This document shows positions 1-7,147 of a DNA stretch of 8,813 nucleotides, piece by piece. Position numbers and translations under genes: made by a program. Position 1 is the stretch's first letter; each line of letters starts with the position of its first letter. The stretch covers positions 1 to 8,813 of the forward strand of contig JADFMW010000113.1 of NCBI GenBank assembly GCA_022563655.1. The letters are read 5' to 3'. Under the pieces are notes generated by a model that was not told the DNA's origin, searched no databases, and saw only the letters and a program-made list of their open reading frames with translations. The stretch comes from Pseudomonadota bacterium (GTDB lineage Bacteria; Pseudomonadota; Alphaproteobacteria; JAAXGF01).

Positions 1-15
1 ACACTTTGAAAAATA

Positions 16-92
16 TGGTCGGAGCGAGTGGATTCGAACCACCGACCCCCAGTCCCCCAGACTGGTGCGCTACCAGGCTGCGCTACGCTCCG
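16..92 (-). tRNA. tRNA-Pro (anticodon GGG), CCA encoded
   Basis: This is a 77-base proline tRNA read on the minus strand. The 7-bp acceptor stem pairs CGGAGCG (plus 86-92) with CGCTCCG (plus 20-26). The discriminator is A, and the 3' CCA is encoded at 16-18. The anticodon arm is CCAGT-CTGGGGG-ACTGG, which puts GGG at positions 34-36, decoding CCC and CCU. The T-loop GGTTCGAATCC and the D-arm AGCGCAGCCTGGTAGCGC are standard. Five T residues follow the CCA on the minus strand (plus 9-13) and may serve as the termination tract. The gene sits 44 bases after the merR stop codon, in a gap that holds a good sigma-70-type promoter. Confidence 0.97.
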
Positions 93-103
93 GCCATGAC
101 CGC

Positions 104-132
104 ACTATAGCGGGCGCGGGCGCGGGCGGCAA
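104..132 (-). promoter_or_regulatory. Candidate promoter of tRNA-Pro
   Basis: On the minus strand, TTGCCG (plus 127-132) and TATAGT (plus 104-109) are separated by exactly 17 bases. The -10 matches the housekeeping consensus at 5 of 6 positions and the -35 at 4 of 6. The predicted start would fall a few bases before the mature tRNA 5' end at 92. It lies wholly in the gap between merR and the tRNA, so the tRNA probably does not depend on read-through from ihfA-merR. This is inference from sequence only. Confidence 0.6.
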
Positions 133-136
133 TGCG

Positions 137-565
137 TCAGGGAGCGCGCTTGAGCAGGTCGCGCACGGCGCGCAACTCGGCGAGCGCGGCCTCGACCTCG
201 GCCCGTGGTCCGGGCGCCAGTGCGCCTTTCGCGCCGGCGCGCGGCGCGGCGCCCGACCCCGCGCCATCGCCGGAGGCGGCGCCGGCCGCGCCCTCGCGCA
301 ACAGCTTCTGCACGCCCTTGATGGTATAGCCGTTGGTATAGAGGAGCGTCCTGATCCGGCGCAGCAGGGCGACGTCGTCGGGTCGGTAATAGCGGCGCCC
401 GCCACCGCGCTTGAGGGGCCTGATCTGGGAGAACCTCGTCTCCCAGAACCTGAGCACGTGCTGCGGCACCTCGAGCTCGCCCGCGACCTCGCTGATCGTC
501 CGAAAAGCCGCCGCAGACTTGCCGTCGCGGCGGTCCGCCCCCGCGACCGAGGGGCGCTCCACCAT
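137..565 (-). CDS. MerR-family transcriptional regulator (ihfA-linked type)
   Basis: A 142-residue DNA-binding protein with an N-terminal MerR winged helix-turn-helix. The helix-turn-helix spans about residues 21-45 (FRTISEVAGELEVPQHVLRF). It is followed by the wing with GGGRRYYRP at 54-62 and the second helical part to about residue 91 (the YTIKGVQKLLREG region). A low-complexity Ala/Gly/Pro linker (about 92-120) leads to a short terminal helix (about 121-139) likely to mediate dimerisation. No cysteine or histidine cluster or small-molecule domain is visible, so the signal sensed is unknown. The ATG at 565 lies two bases after the ihfA stop; further upstream the frame only overlaps ihfA, which supports this start. 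The neighbourhood ihfA-merR-tRNA-Pro is, to my knowledge, common in alphaproteobacteria. The family call is firm; the targets are not known. Confidence 0.9.
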   Translation of the reverse strand: MVERPSVAGADRRDGKSAAAFRTISEVAGELEVPQHVLRFWETRFSQIRPLKRGGGRRYYRPDDVALLRRIRTLLYTNGYTIKGVQKLLREGAAGAASGDGAGSGAAPRAGAKGALAPGPRAEVEAALAELRAVRDLLKRAP

Positions 566-567
566 GG

Positions 568-879
568 TCAGCCGCCGCCCCCCGAGAGCGATTCGTGGAT
601 GCGGTCCTTGAGCACGTGCGACGCGCGGAACACGAGCACGCGCCGCGGCAGAATCGGCACCTCCTCGCCCGTCTTCGGGTTGCGACCGACGCGCTGCGCC
701 TTGTCGCGCACGGTAAACGTGCCGAACGATGAAAGCTTCACCGACTCGCCGCGCGCCAGGGCGTCGACGATCCCATCGAGCACGGATTCGACGAGCTGGG
801 CCGATTCGTTCCGCGACAGCCCCACCTCCTGGTAGACGGCTTCGGTCAAGTGGGCGCGGGTGACGGTGCTGCCGGCCAT
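568..879 (-). CDS. ihfA: Integration host factor subunit alpha
   Basis: A 103-residue HU/IHF-family protein. IHF is a heterodimer that binds specific sites and bends DNA sharply, acting in transcription, recombination and replication. The N-terminal helices (residues about 6-45) give the dimer core. SSFGTF (50-55) and the beta-arm segment GRNPKTGEEVPI (65-76) are diagnostic, with Pro68 as the expected intercalating residue. The opening TVTRAHLTEAVYQEVGLSRN is typical of the alpha rather than the beta subunit. Length is close to the E. coli protein (99), with a short Gly-rich tail extra. GGAGGA lies about nine bases before the ATG at 879. The gene has its own candidate promoter upstream and overlaps nothing; merR follows after two bases, so the two are probably co-transcribed. 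Confidence 0.96.
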   Translation of the reverse strand: MAGSTVTRAHLTEAVYQEVGLSRNESAQLVESVLDGIVDALARGESVKLSSFGTFTVRDKAQRVGRNPKTGEEVPILPRRVLVFRASHVLKDRIHESLSGGGG

Positions 880-910
880 TTTTCCAGATCCTCCCTACAA
901 CCCTTTGCAG

Positions 911-939
911 AGGGTAGCGCGAGAACGAAAAGCCGTCAA
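911..939 (-). promoter_or_regulatory. Candidate promoter of ihfA-merR
   Basis: On the minus strand, TTGACG (plus 934-939) and TACCCT (plus 911-916) are 17 bases apart, in the 127-base gap between fabH and ihfA. The -35 is a strong match, the -10 a weak one (T, A and the final T agree). The predicted transcription start leaves room for the GGAGGA ribosome site of ihfA. A near-match to the IHF binding consensus lies just upstream, at 940-952. Confidence 0.45.
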
Positions 940-968
940 TATCAAAGGGATGCAAACGTTCGCTAAAG

Positions 969-989
969 CGCCGGCGCGCGCCGCCGGCG
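969..989 (-). terminator. GC-rich hairpin after fabH, weak intrinsic terminator
   Basis: CGCCGGCG at 969-976 and again at 982-989 form a perfect 8-bp stem around a 5-base GC loop, 17 bases after the fabH stop. On the minus strand the hairpin is followed by CTTTAGC, so the T-run is only three bases. It may slow or partly end transcription of the fabH unit before the ihfA promoter. Efficiency cannot be judged from sequence. Confidence 0.4.
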
Positions 990-1006
990 GGCCGCCTACC
1001 AGCCGC

Positions 1007-1984
1007 CTACCAACGGATGACGGCCGAGCCCCAGGTGAATCCGCCGCCCATGCCCTCGAGGACGACGAGGTGGCCGGGCTGGATGCGCCCGTCGCCCGCG
1101 GCCTCGGCGAGCGCCAGGGGAATCGACGCCGCCGACGTGTTGGCGTGGCGGTCGACGGTGCACACCACCTTGTGCTCGGGCACGCCCACCTTGCGCGCGG
1201 TGGCGTCGAGGATGCGCTTGTTGGCCTGGTGCGGCGCCAGCCAGTCGATGTCGGAAGCGCTCAGCCCGTTCGCCGCCAGCGCCTCTTCGACGGCCTCGGC
1301 GAGGAGGCCCACGGCGCGGCGGAACACGTCGCGCCCCGACATGCGCAAATGGCCGACCGTCTGTGTCGACGACGGGCCGCCGTCGACGAACAGCAGGTCG
1401 TGCTGGCGGCCGTCGGAGTGCAGGTGAGTCGAAAGCACACCACGGGCGTCGTTTCCGCCGCTCGTGTTGGCCGCGCGCAACAGCAGCGCGCCGGCGCCGT
1501 CGCCGAACAACACGCAGGTCGAGCGGTCGGTCCAATCGAGGATGCGCGAGAAGGTCTCGGCGCCGATCACCAAGGCGCATTTGAACTGCCCCGCCTTGAT
1601 GAAGTTGTCGGCGATCGCGAGGGCGTAGACGAAGCCGGTGCACACCGCCTGCACGTCGAAGGCGGCGCCGTGGGTTACGCCCAGCCCGGCCTGCACCTTG
1701 GTGGCGGTCGCGGGGAAGGTGTTGTCGGGCGTCGACGTCGCCAGCACGATGAGGTCGATCTCGTCGGCGCTGGCTCCGGCCGTCGCGAGCGCCGCCTCGG
1801 CGGCGTGTATGGCCAGGTGCGACGTGTATTCGCCGGGCGCCGCGATGTGCCGTTGGCGCACCCCGGTGCGTTCGACGATCCAGCTGTCGGACGTATCAAC
1901 CATCCGGGCCAGATCTTCGTTGCTCAGGACGCGTTCCGGCAGGTAGCCCCCCCATCCCTCCACTTGAGAACGCAAGACGCTCAC
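1007..1984 (-). CDS. fabH: Beta-ketoacyl-ACP synthase III
   Basis: A 325-residue condensing enzyme that joins acetyl-CoA and malonyl-ACP to start type II fatty acid synthesis in the cytoplasm. The Cys-His-Asn triad is complete: Cys115 in QAVCTGF, His252 in PHQAN and Asn282 in HANTSAAS (E. coli numbering 112, 244, 274). The Gly-rich C-terminal segment (EGMGGGFTWGS) is also present. I place the start at a GTG (1982-1984) overlapping the plsX stop as GTGA, with GGAGG (plus 1995-1999) ten bases upstream. The frame stays open to an ATG at 2026 inside plsX, but those 14 extra residues do not resemble FabH N-termini, while SVLRSQVEGWGGYLPERV does. It sits directly after plsX, as in many bacteria, pointing to coupled fatty acid and phospholipid synthesis. 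Confidence 0.96.
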   Translation of the reverse strand: MSVLRSQVEGWGGYLPERVLSNEDLARMVDTSDSWIVERTGVRQRHIAAPGEYTSHLAIHAAEAALATAGASADEIDLIVLATSTPDNTFPATATKVQAGLGVTHGAAFDVQAVCTGFVYALAIADNFIKAGQFKCALVIGAETFSRILDWTDRSTCVLFGDGAGALLLRAANTSGGNDARGVLSTHLHSDGRQHDLLFVDGGPSSTQTVGHLRMSGRDVFRRAVGLLAEAVEEALAANGLSASDIDWLAPHQANKRILDATARKVGVPEHKVVCTVDRHANTSAASIPLALAEAAGDGRIQPGHLVVLEGMGGGFTWGSAVIRW

Positions 1985-3030
1985 AGCGCGGCAGCCTCCG
2001 ACTCCGACGCCTGGTCGGCGTGCCATTGGCTGAGCTCGGCGACGACCTTGTCGTTGAACCCCTCCTTCGACATGTCGACGGCGAAGCCGATGGCGGTGGC
2101 AAAGCCGAGCGCATCGGTTGCGCCGTGGCTCTTGACCGCGATGCCGTTCAGGCCGAGGAACACCGCGCCGTCGTAGCGCCGCGGATCGAGACGGTCGCGC
2201 AACGCCGAAAGCGCGGGCCTGGCAAGCAGGTAACCGAGCCGCGAGATCAGCGAGTGCTTGATCGCCTCGCGCAGAAACTCGCTGTACAGACGCATCGTGC
2301 CCTCGGCGGTCTTCAGCGCGACGTTGCCGGTGAAGCCGTCGGTGACCACGACATCGACCTTGCCGGCGGTGATGGCATCGCCCTCGACGAAGCCGTGAAA
2401 CTCGAGCGGCAACCGGTCGTCCTGCAGCATCGTGGCCGCGGCCTGTACCGTCTTATTGCCCTTGGTCGTCTCGACGCCGACGTTGAGCAGCCCCACGGTC
2501 GGCTTGATGACGCCGAGCACGGTGCGCGCAAAGACCTCGCCCATGACCGCGAACTGGAAGAGGTTCTCGGCGGTGCAGTCGAGGTTTGCGCCGAGGTCAA
2601 GAAACACGGTCTCGCCGCGGCGCGTCGGGACGATCGAGGCGAGAGCCGGTCGGTGGATGCCCGGCAGGGTCTTGAGCACCGCCTTGGCCAGCGCCATGAG
2701 GGCGCCGGTGTTGCCGGCGGAGACGACACCCAACGCCTCGCCGTCGCGCACGGCCTCGAGCGCAATCCGCATGCTCGAGCGTTTTCCCCGACGCAATGCG
2801 ACCGACGGCCGATCCTCGGGGCCGATGACCTCGACGGTGTGGCGCACGGTGGCCACCGCGGCGAGCTCGGGGCAGCGCGCAAGCAACGCGCCGATTCGCG
2901 CTTCGTCGCCAACAAGCAGAAAGCGCAACCCGGCGTGACGCACGCGAGCGATGCAGGCCCCCTCGATCACCGCCTCAGGCGCGCGGTCGCCGCCCATGGC
3001 GTCCAATGCGATGGTTAGCGGCTGGCTCAC
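1981..3030 (-). CDS. plsX: Phosphate acyltransferase PlsX
   Basis: A 349-residue enzyme that converts acyl-ACP and phosphate into acyl-phosphate, the acyl donor for PlsY in the first step of glycerolipid synthesis. It acts as a peripheral membrane protein. Family motifs run in order: IALDAMGGD (7-15), VVSAGNTGALMALA (102-115), FLDLGAN (143-149), GFVEGDAI (213-220) and VVVTDGFTGNVALK (227-240). The length is as expected. The start is a GTG at 3028-3030; the frame meets the in-frame TAG of rpmF 30 bases upstream and offers no other ATG before DAMGGD, so GTG is the best choice even though no clear Shine-Dalgarno is seen. Its last four bases overlap the GTG of fabH, which suggests translational coupling. 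Confidence 0.96.
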   Translation of the reverse strand: MSQPLTIALDAMGGDRAPEAVIEGACIARVRHAGLRFLLVGDEARIGALLARCPELAAVATVRHTVEVIGPEDRPSVALRRGKRSSMRIALEAVRDGEALGVVSAGNTGALMALAKAVLKTLPGIHRPALASIVPTRRGETVFLDLGANLDCTAENLFQFAVMGEVFARTVLGVIKPTVGLLNVGVETTKGNKTVQAAATMLQDDRLPLEFHGFVEGDAITAGKVDVVVTDGFTGNVALKTAEGTMRLYSEFLREAIKHSLISRLGYLLARPALSALRDRLDPRRYDGAVFLGLNGIAVKSHGATDALGFATAIGFAVDMSKEGFNDKVVAELSQWHADQASESEAAAL

Positions 3031-3060
3031 GGCCGTACTATGGCTGAGATGCGCGACCGC

Positions 3061-3246
3061 CTAAGCCTTGCCAGTCGCCTCAACGAGCTTACGGTCGTTG
3101 TAATGCCCGCAGGCCCGGCAGACGTGATGCGGCAGCTTAAGCTCGCCACAGTTGGAGCACTCGACGACCGTGGGCGTCCTCAAGGCGTGATGCGAACGCC
3201 TCATATCGCGCCGCGACTTCGAGGTTTTCTTCTTCGGTACGGCCAT
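3061..3246 (-). CDS. rpmF: 50S ribosomal protein L32 (zinc-binding form)
   Basis: A 61-residue basic protein of the large ribosomal subunit. The N-terminus MAVPKKKTSKSRRDMRRSHH is the L32 signature. Cys30, Cys33, Cys43 and Cys46 form two CxxC pairs, so this is the zinc-ribbon form rather than the cysteine-free form. The purine-rich stretch before the ATG at 3246 provides a weak ribosome site. It lies between yceD and plsX, the usual yceD-rpmF-plsX-fabH order. The 97-base gap upstream contains a poor promoter-like pair (TTGCCC, 17 bases, TAAAGC on the minus strand) that I do not call separately. Confidence 0.97.
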   Translation of the reverse strand: MAVPKKKTSKSRRDMRRSHHALRTPTVVECSNCGELKLPHHVCRACGHYNDRKLVEATGKA

Positions 3247-3343
3247 GATCTTCGTCTTCGCCTTCGGCGCCCAGCGGCAAGCGCCGGCTGCTGTGCTTTA
3301 CCAAGTTATCGCCGCGAGGGCAAGCGCGCCGGCGACCACGAGG

Positions 3344-3880
3344 CTATGCTTTGGGGACAAGGTCTTGCAGCGCGGCAAAGGGCGAAGCGCCCGAACCTTC
3401 GTCCTCCGGCTCCGATTGGACGCCACCAAAGACCACGCCCGAACGCCTCGGGTAGGGGTCGAGGGCAAGCCCCAGGTGCGCGGCGACAACCTCGCCTACG
3501 TCGATGGTATCGCCCGTCAGCGGCTCGGCATCGTCGCCGTCCAGCGCATTCACCGTCACCTCGGCCTCCACCGTCGGCCGCGGTGGAGCGAACAGCACCT
3601 CGACGCTGTCCTCGATCCGTGCGGCCACCGGCTCGAGCGTGACGATACAGGACTGGACCGCGTCGGCGACATAGCTCGCGCGCACTCGCACCATAGCGCC
3701 GCCGACGCGGCCGATGCGCACCGTCGCGGCGAGGGAATCGAGCGCGAGCAGCCCGAAGCGGCGGGCCAGGGCGGCGCGCTCATCGGCCTCGGCGGCAACC
3801 TCCAACACCGCCCCCTCGTGGCCCAGGTCGGCGAGCGCGAAGCGGCGCGAAAACTCGATCTCAGCTTGCCTTTGCTCCAT
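3344..3880 (-). CDS. yceD: YceD/DUF177 family protein, 23S rRNA accumulation factor
   Basis: A 178-residue DUF177-domain protein. The bacterial YceD family is linked to 23S rRNA accumulation and is normally encoded beside rpmF, as here. Characteristic segments are VRVRASYVADAVQSCIVTLE (about 64-83), an acidic middle (NALDGDDAEPLTGDTIDVGE) and the C-terminal block VVAAHLGLALDPYPRRSG, ending in a SPFAALQDL motif. The length agrees with family members (E. coli 173). The ATG at 3880 follows the stop of the chaperone gene by one base, with GAGGCG in the end of that gene as a likely ribosome site. Its exact molecular role in ribosome assembly is not settled, so the functional part of the name comes from family knowledge. 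Confidence 0.88.
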   Translation of the reverse strand: MEQRQAEIEFSRRFALADLGHEGAVLEVAAEADERAALARRFGLLALDSLAATVRIGRVGGAMVRVRASYVADAVQSCIVTLEPVAARIEDSVEVLFAPPRPTVEAEVTVNALDGDDAEPLTGDTIDVGEVVAAHLGLALDPYPRRSGVVFGGVQSEPEDEGSGASPFAALQDLVPKA

Positions 3881-3881
3881 T

Positions 3882-4436
3882 TCACGCCTCGCTCGCGCCG
3901 ACTCGAGGCGGGCTCAAGAAACGCACCTCGCCGGCAAGCAACTCGGCCCCCGTCTGGGCGTCGAGCGCCGCCGCCGTGCCGTGCACGTAGGCGGCGAGAG
4001 CCGCCACGTCGGCGGCGCTGGCCGCGACGGTGCCGAACAGATTCCGCCGCAAGGCGTCGCCGAGCGCCCCGTCGCCCGCGGCGAGCGCCGCCTCGTAGGC
4101 CCTCGCACGACCGTAAAACGCTCTGGCCATCGCCTTGACCCGCCGACCGACGCCGAGGTCGCCAACCCCCATCTCGCGCAGCGACCGATCCATGTCGTCC
4201 ATCATCACGTCGAAAAGCGCCTGTCCCAGCGCGCCGCCCTCCTCTCCTTCCCAGCGCAGGCGGCGCAGCACCAGGATCGCGTGCAACGCGATCGTCTCGA
4301 ACCGCCCGTCGAGCGTGTCGGGAACTCCGCAGTCGCGGTAGAACGCCGGATCGCGCGCCTGCGCGACCGCCCGGCCGTACAGGCGATGGGCACGATCGAG
4401 CAATTGCGAGCGGCGGAAAAGCCGCGTCAAGGCCAT
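3882..4436 (-). CDS. Ubiquinol-cytochrome c chaperone (CBP3/UQCC1 family)
   Basis: A 184-residue protein of the family that includes yeast Cbp3, which helps cytochrome b synthesis and bc1 complex assembly. The conserved core is visible: RAHRLYGRAVAQARDPAFYR near residues 16-35, then CGVPDTLDGRFETIALHAIL, then LFDVMMDDMDRSLREMGVGD and VGRRVKAMARAFYGRARAYE, and finally ALRRNLFG. No signal peptide or membrane span is seen, so it should act on the cytoplasmic side. I start it at the ATG at 4434-4436 (MALTRLFRR), with GGGGA seven bases before it. The frame runs open to 4586, but the extra 50 residues overlap the divergent bamE start and are not family-like. It leads the chaperone-yceD-rpmF-plsX-fabH run. 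Confidence 0.9.
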   Translation of the reverse strand: MALTRLFRRSQLLDRAHRLYGRAVAQARDPAFYRDCGVPDTLDGRFETIALHAILVLRRLRWEGEEGGALGQALFDVMMDDMDRSLREMGVGDLGVGRRVKAMARAFYGRARAYEAALAAGDGALGDALRRNLFGTVAASAADVAALAAYVHGTAAALDAQTGAELLAGEVRFLSPPRVGASEA

Positions 4437-4488
4437 TCGCTGGTCCCCGGTTTCAGCGCCGATTGACAGGGCGTGCCCGCCAGTGCGA

Positions 4489-4517
4489 TGAATAGAACTA
4501 GGCATCCCGCTTGCCAA
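4489..4517 (-). promoter_or_regulatory. Candidate promoter of the chaperone-yceD-rpmF-plsX-fabH run
   Basis: In the 128-base divergent gap, the minus strand carries TTGGCA (plus 4512-4517) and TATTCA (plus 4489-4494) with a 17-base spacer. The -35 matches 5 of 6 consensus positions and the -10 only 3 of 6. The predicted start lies about 45 bases before the ATG at 4436. A TTGACA on the plus strand (4463-4468) could be a -35 for bamE, but I find no convincing -10 at normal spacing. Confidence 0.4.
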
Positions 4518-4564
4518 GGTCAACCGAGGCAGGCGCAAGGGGATCGTCCGCCACCGAGTGATGA

Positions 4565-5047
4565 ATGTTTGCCATAGCAAAGCCACGGCTTAACGCCATC
4601 GTTCTTGCAATCGTCGCGGCCGCGCTCGCCGCCAGCGTGTTTGCCTGCACGCCGCGCGTCGAGCGGCGTGGCAACATCCCCGATCCGGACATCCTGAGGA
4701 GCATCGAGCCGGGCGTGTCGTCGCGCGATGAGATTGCCGAATTGCTGGGCTCGCCCTCGAGCGTCGCCACCTTCGGCGAGACCTTTGGCGAGGAAACGTG
4801 GTACTACATCGCCTCCCGTACCGAGCGCTTCGCCTTTTACGCGCCCAAGGTGGTCGATCAACAGGTCGTCGCCATTGCCTTCGACGACATCGGCATGGTC
4901 CGATCGGTGCGCCTCTACGGCCTCTCGGACGCCCGCGGGATCGAGCCGCTCGAGCGGACGACCCCTACCGGCGGCAAGCAGCTGACCATTCTTCAGCAGC
5001 TGCTGGGCAACCTCGGTAACTTCGGCAGAACGCGACCGCCACAATAG
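4565..5047 (+). CDS. bamE: Outer membrane protein assembly factor BamE (SmpA/OmlA lipoprotein)
   Basis: A 160-residue lipoprotein of the BAM complex, which folds beta-barrel proteins into the outer membrane. Residues 1-27 form a signal peptide (basic start, hydrophobic 11-27) ending in a type II lipobox VFAC, with Cys28 as the lipidated residue. The SmpA/OmlA domain follows: DILRSIEPGVSSRDEIAELL (42-61), then LGSPSSVATF (61-70) and EETWYYIASRTERFAFY (76-92), ending in a strand-rich VVAIAFDDIGMVRSVRLY segment. The Gln/Gly-rich tail (about 137-160) is lineage-specific. The ATG at 4561 is in another frame and soon stops, so 4565 is the start; a weak GAGTG precedes it. It is the only plus-strand gene: divergent from the chaperone and convergent with hppA, 24 bases from its stop, with no terminator visible between. 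Confidence 0.93.
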   Translation: MFAIAKPRLNAIVLAIVAAALAASVFACTPRVERRGNIPDPDILRSIEPGVSSRDEIAELLGSPSSVATFGETFGEETWYYIASRTERFAFYAPKVVDQQVVAIAFDDIGMVRSVRLYGLSDARGIEPLERTTPTGGKQLTILQQLLGNLGNFGRTRPPQ

Positions 5048-5071
5048 TGTCGCGCGCGCCCGCGCCGCCCG

Positions 5072-7147
5072 CTACGCGAGCACGGCGACCAGTAGCAGGG
5101 CGACGATGTTGATGATCTTGATCATCGGATTCACGGCCGGGCCGGCGGTGTCCTTGTAAGGGTCACCGACGGTATCGCCCGTCACCGCCGCCTTGTGCGC
5201 GTCGGACCCCTTGCCGCCGTGGTGGCCGTCTTCGATGTACTTCTTGGCGTTGTCCCACGCGCCTCCGCCGGATGTCATCGAGATGGCCAGGAACAGTCCG
5301 GTGACGATGGTCCCGAGCAGCATGGCGCCGACCGCCGAGAACGCCGACGCTTGGCCGTCGATTGCCAGGATCACGTAATAAAGGACGACAGGCGCGAGCA
5401 CCGGCAGCAGCGACGGCACGATCATCTCCTTGATCGCGGCGCGGGTCAGCAAGTCGACGGCGTGACCGTACTCCGGCTTCACCGTGCCCTCCATGATGCC
5501 GGGGATCTCCTTGAACTGGCGGCGCACCTCGATGACCACCGCGCTGGCGGCGCGGCCGACGGCCTTCATGCTAAGAGAGCTGAAGAGGTAGGGCAGCAGG
5601 CCGCCGACGAACAGCCCGATGACCACGAACGGGTTCTGCAGCCTGAAATCGACACCGAGATCGGGAAAGTAGCGCTGCAGATCCTCGGTGTAGGCGCCGA
5701 ACAGAACCAGAGCCGCAAGCCCGGCCGAACCGATCGCGTAGCCCTTGGTCACCGCCTTGGTGGTGTTGCCGACGGCGTCCAGGGCGTCGGTCGTCTTGCG
5801 CACGTCGGCCGGCAGATCGGCCATCTCGGCGATGCCCCCGGCGTTGTCGGTGACGGGGCCGTAGGCGTCGAGCGCGACCACCATGCCGGCCAGCGCCAGC
5901 ATCGCCGTGGCCGCTATCGCGATGCCGAACAGGCCGGCGTTGAGGTATGCGACGACAATGCCGCTGCAGATGACGACCACCGGCAGCGCGGTGGCCTCCA
6001 TCGACACCGCAAGCCCCTGGATGATGTTGGTCGCGTGACCGGTGGTCGAGGCCTCGGCGATGTCGCGCACCGGCCGGTACGCGGTCGAGGTGTAGTACTC
6101 GGTGATCCACACCAGAAGGCCGGTCACCACCAGCCCGACGAGACCGCAGTAGAACAGGTGCCGCCCGGTGAAGACGATGCCGCCGGCGCTGAACGCCGTC
6201 TCGAACCCAAGCAGCTGCTCGGTCAGCGCCCACAGGGCGGCGGCCGAGATCACCGCCGTGGTGACGAATCCCTTGTACAGCGCCGCCATGATGTTGCCGC
6301 TCGGCCCCAGGCGGACGAAGAAGGTCCCGATCACCGAGGCGATGATGCACACGGCGCCGATCGCCAGCGGATAGAGCAGCATCGCGTCCTCGGTCTCGCC
6401 GCTGAAGTATATCGCCGCCAACAGCATTGTCGCGACGATGGTCACCGCGTAGGTCTCGAACAGATCGGCCGCCATGCCGGCGCAGTCGCCGACATTGTCG
6501 CCGACGTTGTCGGCGATCACCGCCGGGTTGCGCGGGTCGTCCTCGGGGATGCCGGCCTCGAGCTTGCCCACGAGATCGGCGCCGACGTCGGCGCCCTTGG
6601 TGAAGATGCCGCCGCCCAGACGCGCGAAGATCGAGATCAGCGAACCACCGAATCCAAGCGCGAGAAGCGCCTCGAGCTGAGCGCCCGTGTCAACGCCGCT
6701 GGCGCGCAAGACGCCGTAGTAGCCCGCGACCCCGAGCAGACCCAGGCCGACCACCAGGAAACCCGTCACCGCCCCCGACTTGAACGCGATCGCGAGGGCC
6801 GGCTTGATTCCGTCCCGCGCGGCATGGGCGGTGCGCACGTTGGCGCGTACCGAGACGTTCATGCCGATGTAGCCGGCCGCCGCCGAGAGCACGGCGCCGA
6901 TCACGAAGCCGATACCCGCGTACATCCCGAGAAGCGCCGTAAGGACGACGCAGATCACCGCGCCGACCAGCGCCACCGTCCGGTACTGGCGATTCAGATA
7001 GGCGCTCGCCCCCTCGCGAATGGCATCGGCGATCTCCTGCATGCGCGCCGTGCCGGCGTCCATCGAGAGCACCCAACGGGCGGCATAGACCCCGTACGCC
7101 AGCGCGACGAAGCCGCTGGCGATGACAAACCAGTAAACGTTAGGCAT
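5072..7147 (-). CDS. hppA: Potassium-independent proton-translocating membrane pyrophosphatase
   Basis: A 691-residue multi-span inner-membrane enzyme (roughly 15-16 hydrophobic segments) that hydrolyses pyrophosphate and exports protons. Catalytic-site motifs are intact: TKGADVGADLVGKLEAGIPE (183-202), the acidic run AVIADNVGDNVGD (209-221), DAYGPVTDNAGGIAEM (427-442), and near the C-terminus AWDNAKKYIE (630-639) plus TGDTVGDPYKDTAGPA (656-671). GNTTKAVTKG (460-469) has Lys464 and Thr467, the pair that marks the potassium-independent class in place of two alanines. I start at the ATG at 7145-7147 (MPNVYWFVIAS), which begins a membrane segment. The frame is open to 7270, but the added Arg/Ser-rich 41 residues look like intergenic translation. 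The FliL-like gene lies upstream on the same strand, 144 bases away. Confidence 0.96.
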   Translation of the reverse strand: MPNVYWFVIASGFVALAYGVYAARWVLSMDAGTARMQEIADAIREGASAYLNRQYRTVALVGAVICVVLTALLGMYAGIGFVIGAVLSAAAGYIGMNVSVRANVRTAHAARDGIKPALAIAFKSGAVTGFLVVGLGLLGVAGYYGVLRASGVDTGAQLEALLALGFGGSLISIFARLGGGIFTKGADVGADLVGKLEAGIPEDDPRNPAVIADNVGDNVGDCAGMAADLFETYAVTIVATMLLAAIYFSGETEDAMLLYPLAIGAVCIIASVIGTFFVRLGPSGNIMAALYKGFVTTAVISAAALWALTEQLLGFETAFSAGGIVFTGRHLFYCGLVGLVVTGLLVWITEYYTSTAYRPVRDIAEASTTGHATNIIQGLAVSMEATALPVVVICSGIVVAYLNAGLFGIAIAATAMLALAGMVVALDAYGPVTDNAGGIAEMADLPADVRKTTDALDAVGNTTKAVTKGYAIGSAGLAALVLFGAYTEDLQRYFPDLGVDFRLQNPFVVIGLFVGGLLPYLFSSLSMKAVGRAASAVVIEVRRQFKEIPGIMEGTVKPEYGHAVDLLTRAAIKEMIVPSLLPVLAPVVLYYVILAIDGQASAFSAVGAMLLGTIVTGLFLAISMTSGGGAWDNAKKYIEDGHHGGKGSDAHKAAVTGDTVGDPYKDTAGPAVNPMIKIINIVALLLVAVLA

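Noticed and set aside
137..955. A 272-codon reading of the merR frame starting at 955
   Set aside because: The first 130 codons overlap ihfA in another frame and have shadow composition; the MerR fold starts just after the ATG at 565.
860..2176. A 438-codon plus-strand open frame over fabH and the end of plsX
   Set aside because: It crosses two intact minus-strand genes, has Arg/Gly/Val-rich shadow composition and begins in the ihfA upstream region with no ribosome site.
2020..3018. A 332-codon plus-strand open frame opposite plsX
   Set aside because: It is a mirror of the plsX codons with no recognisable motif; PlsX motifs on the minus strand are complete.
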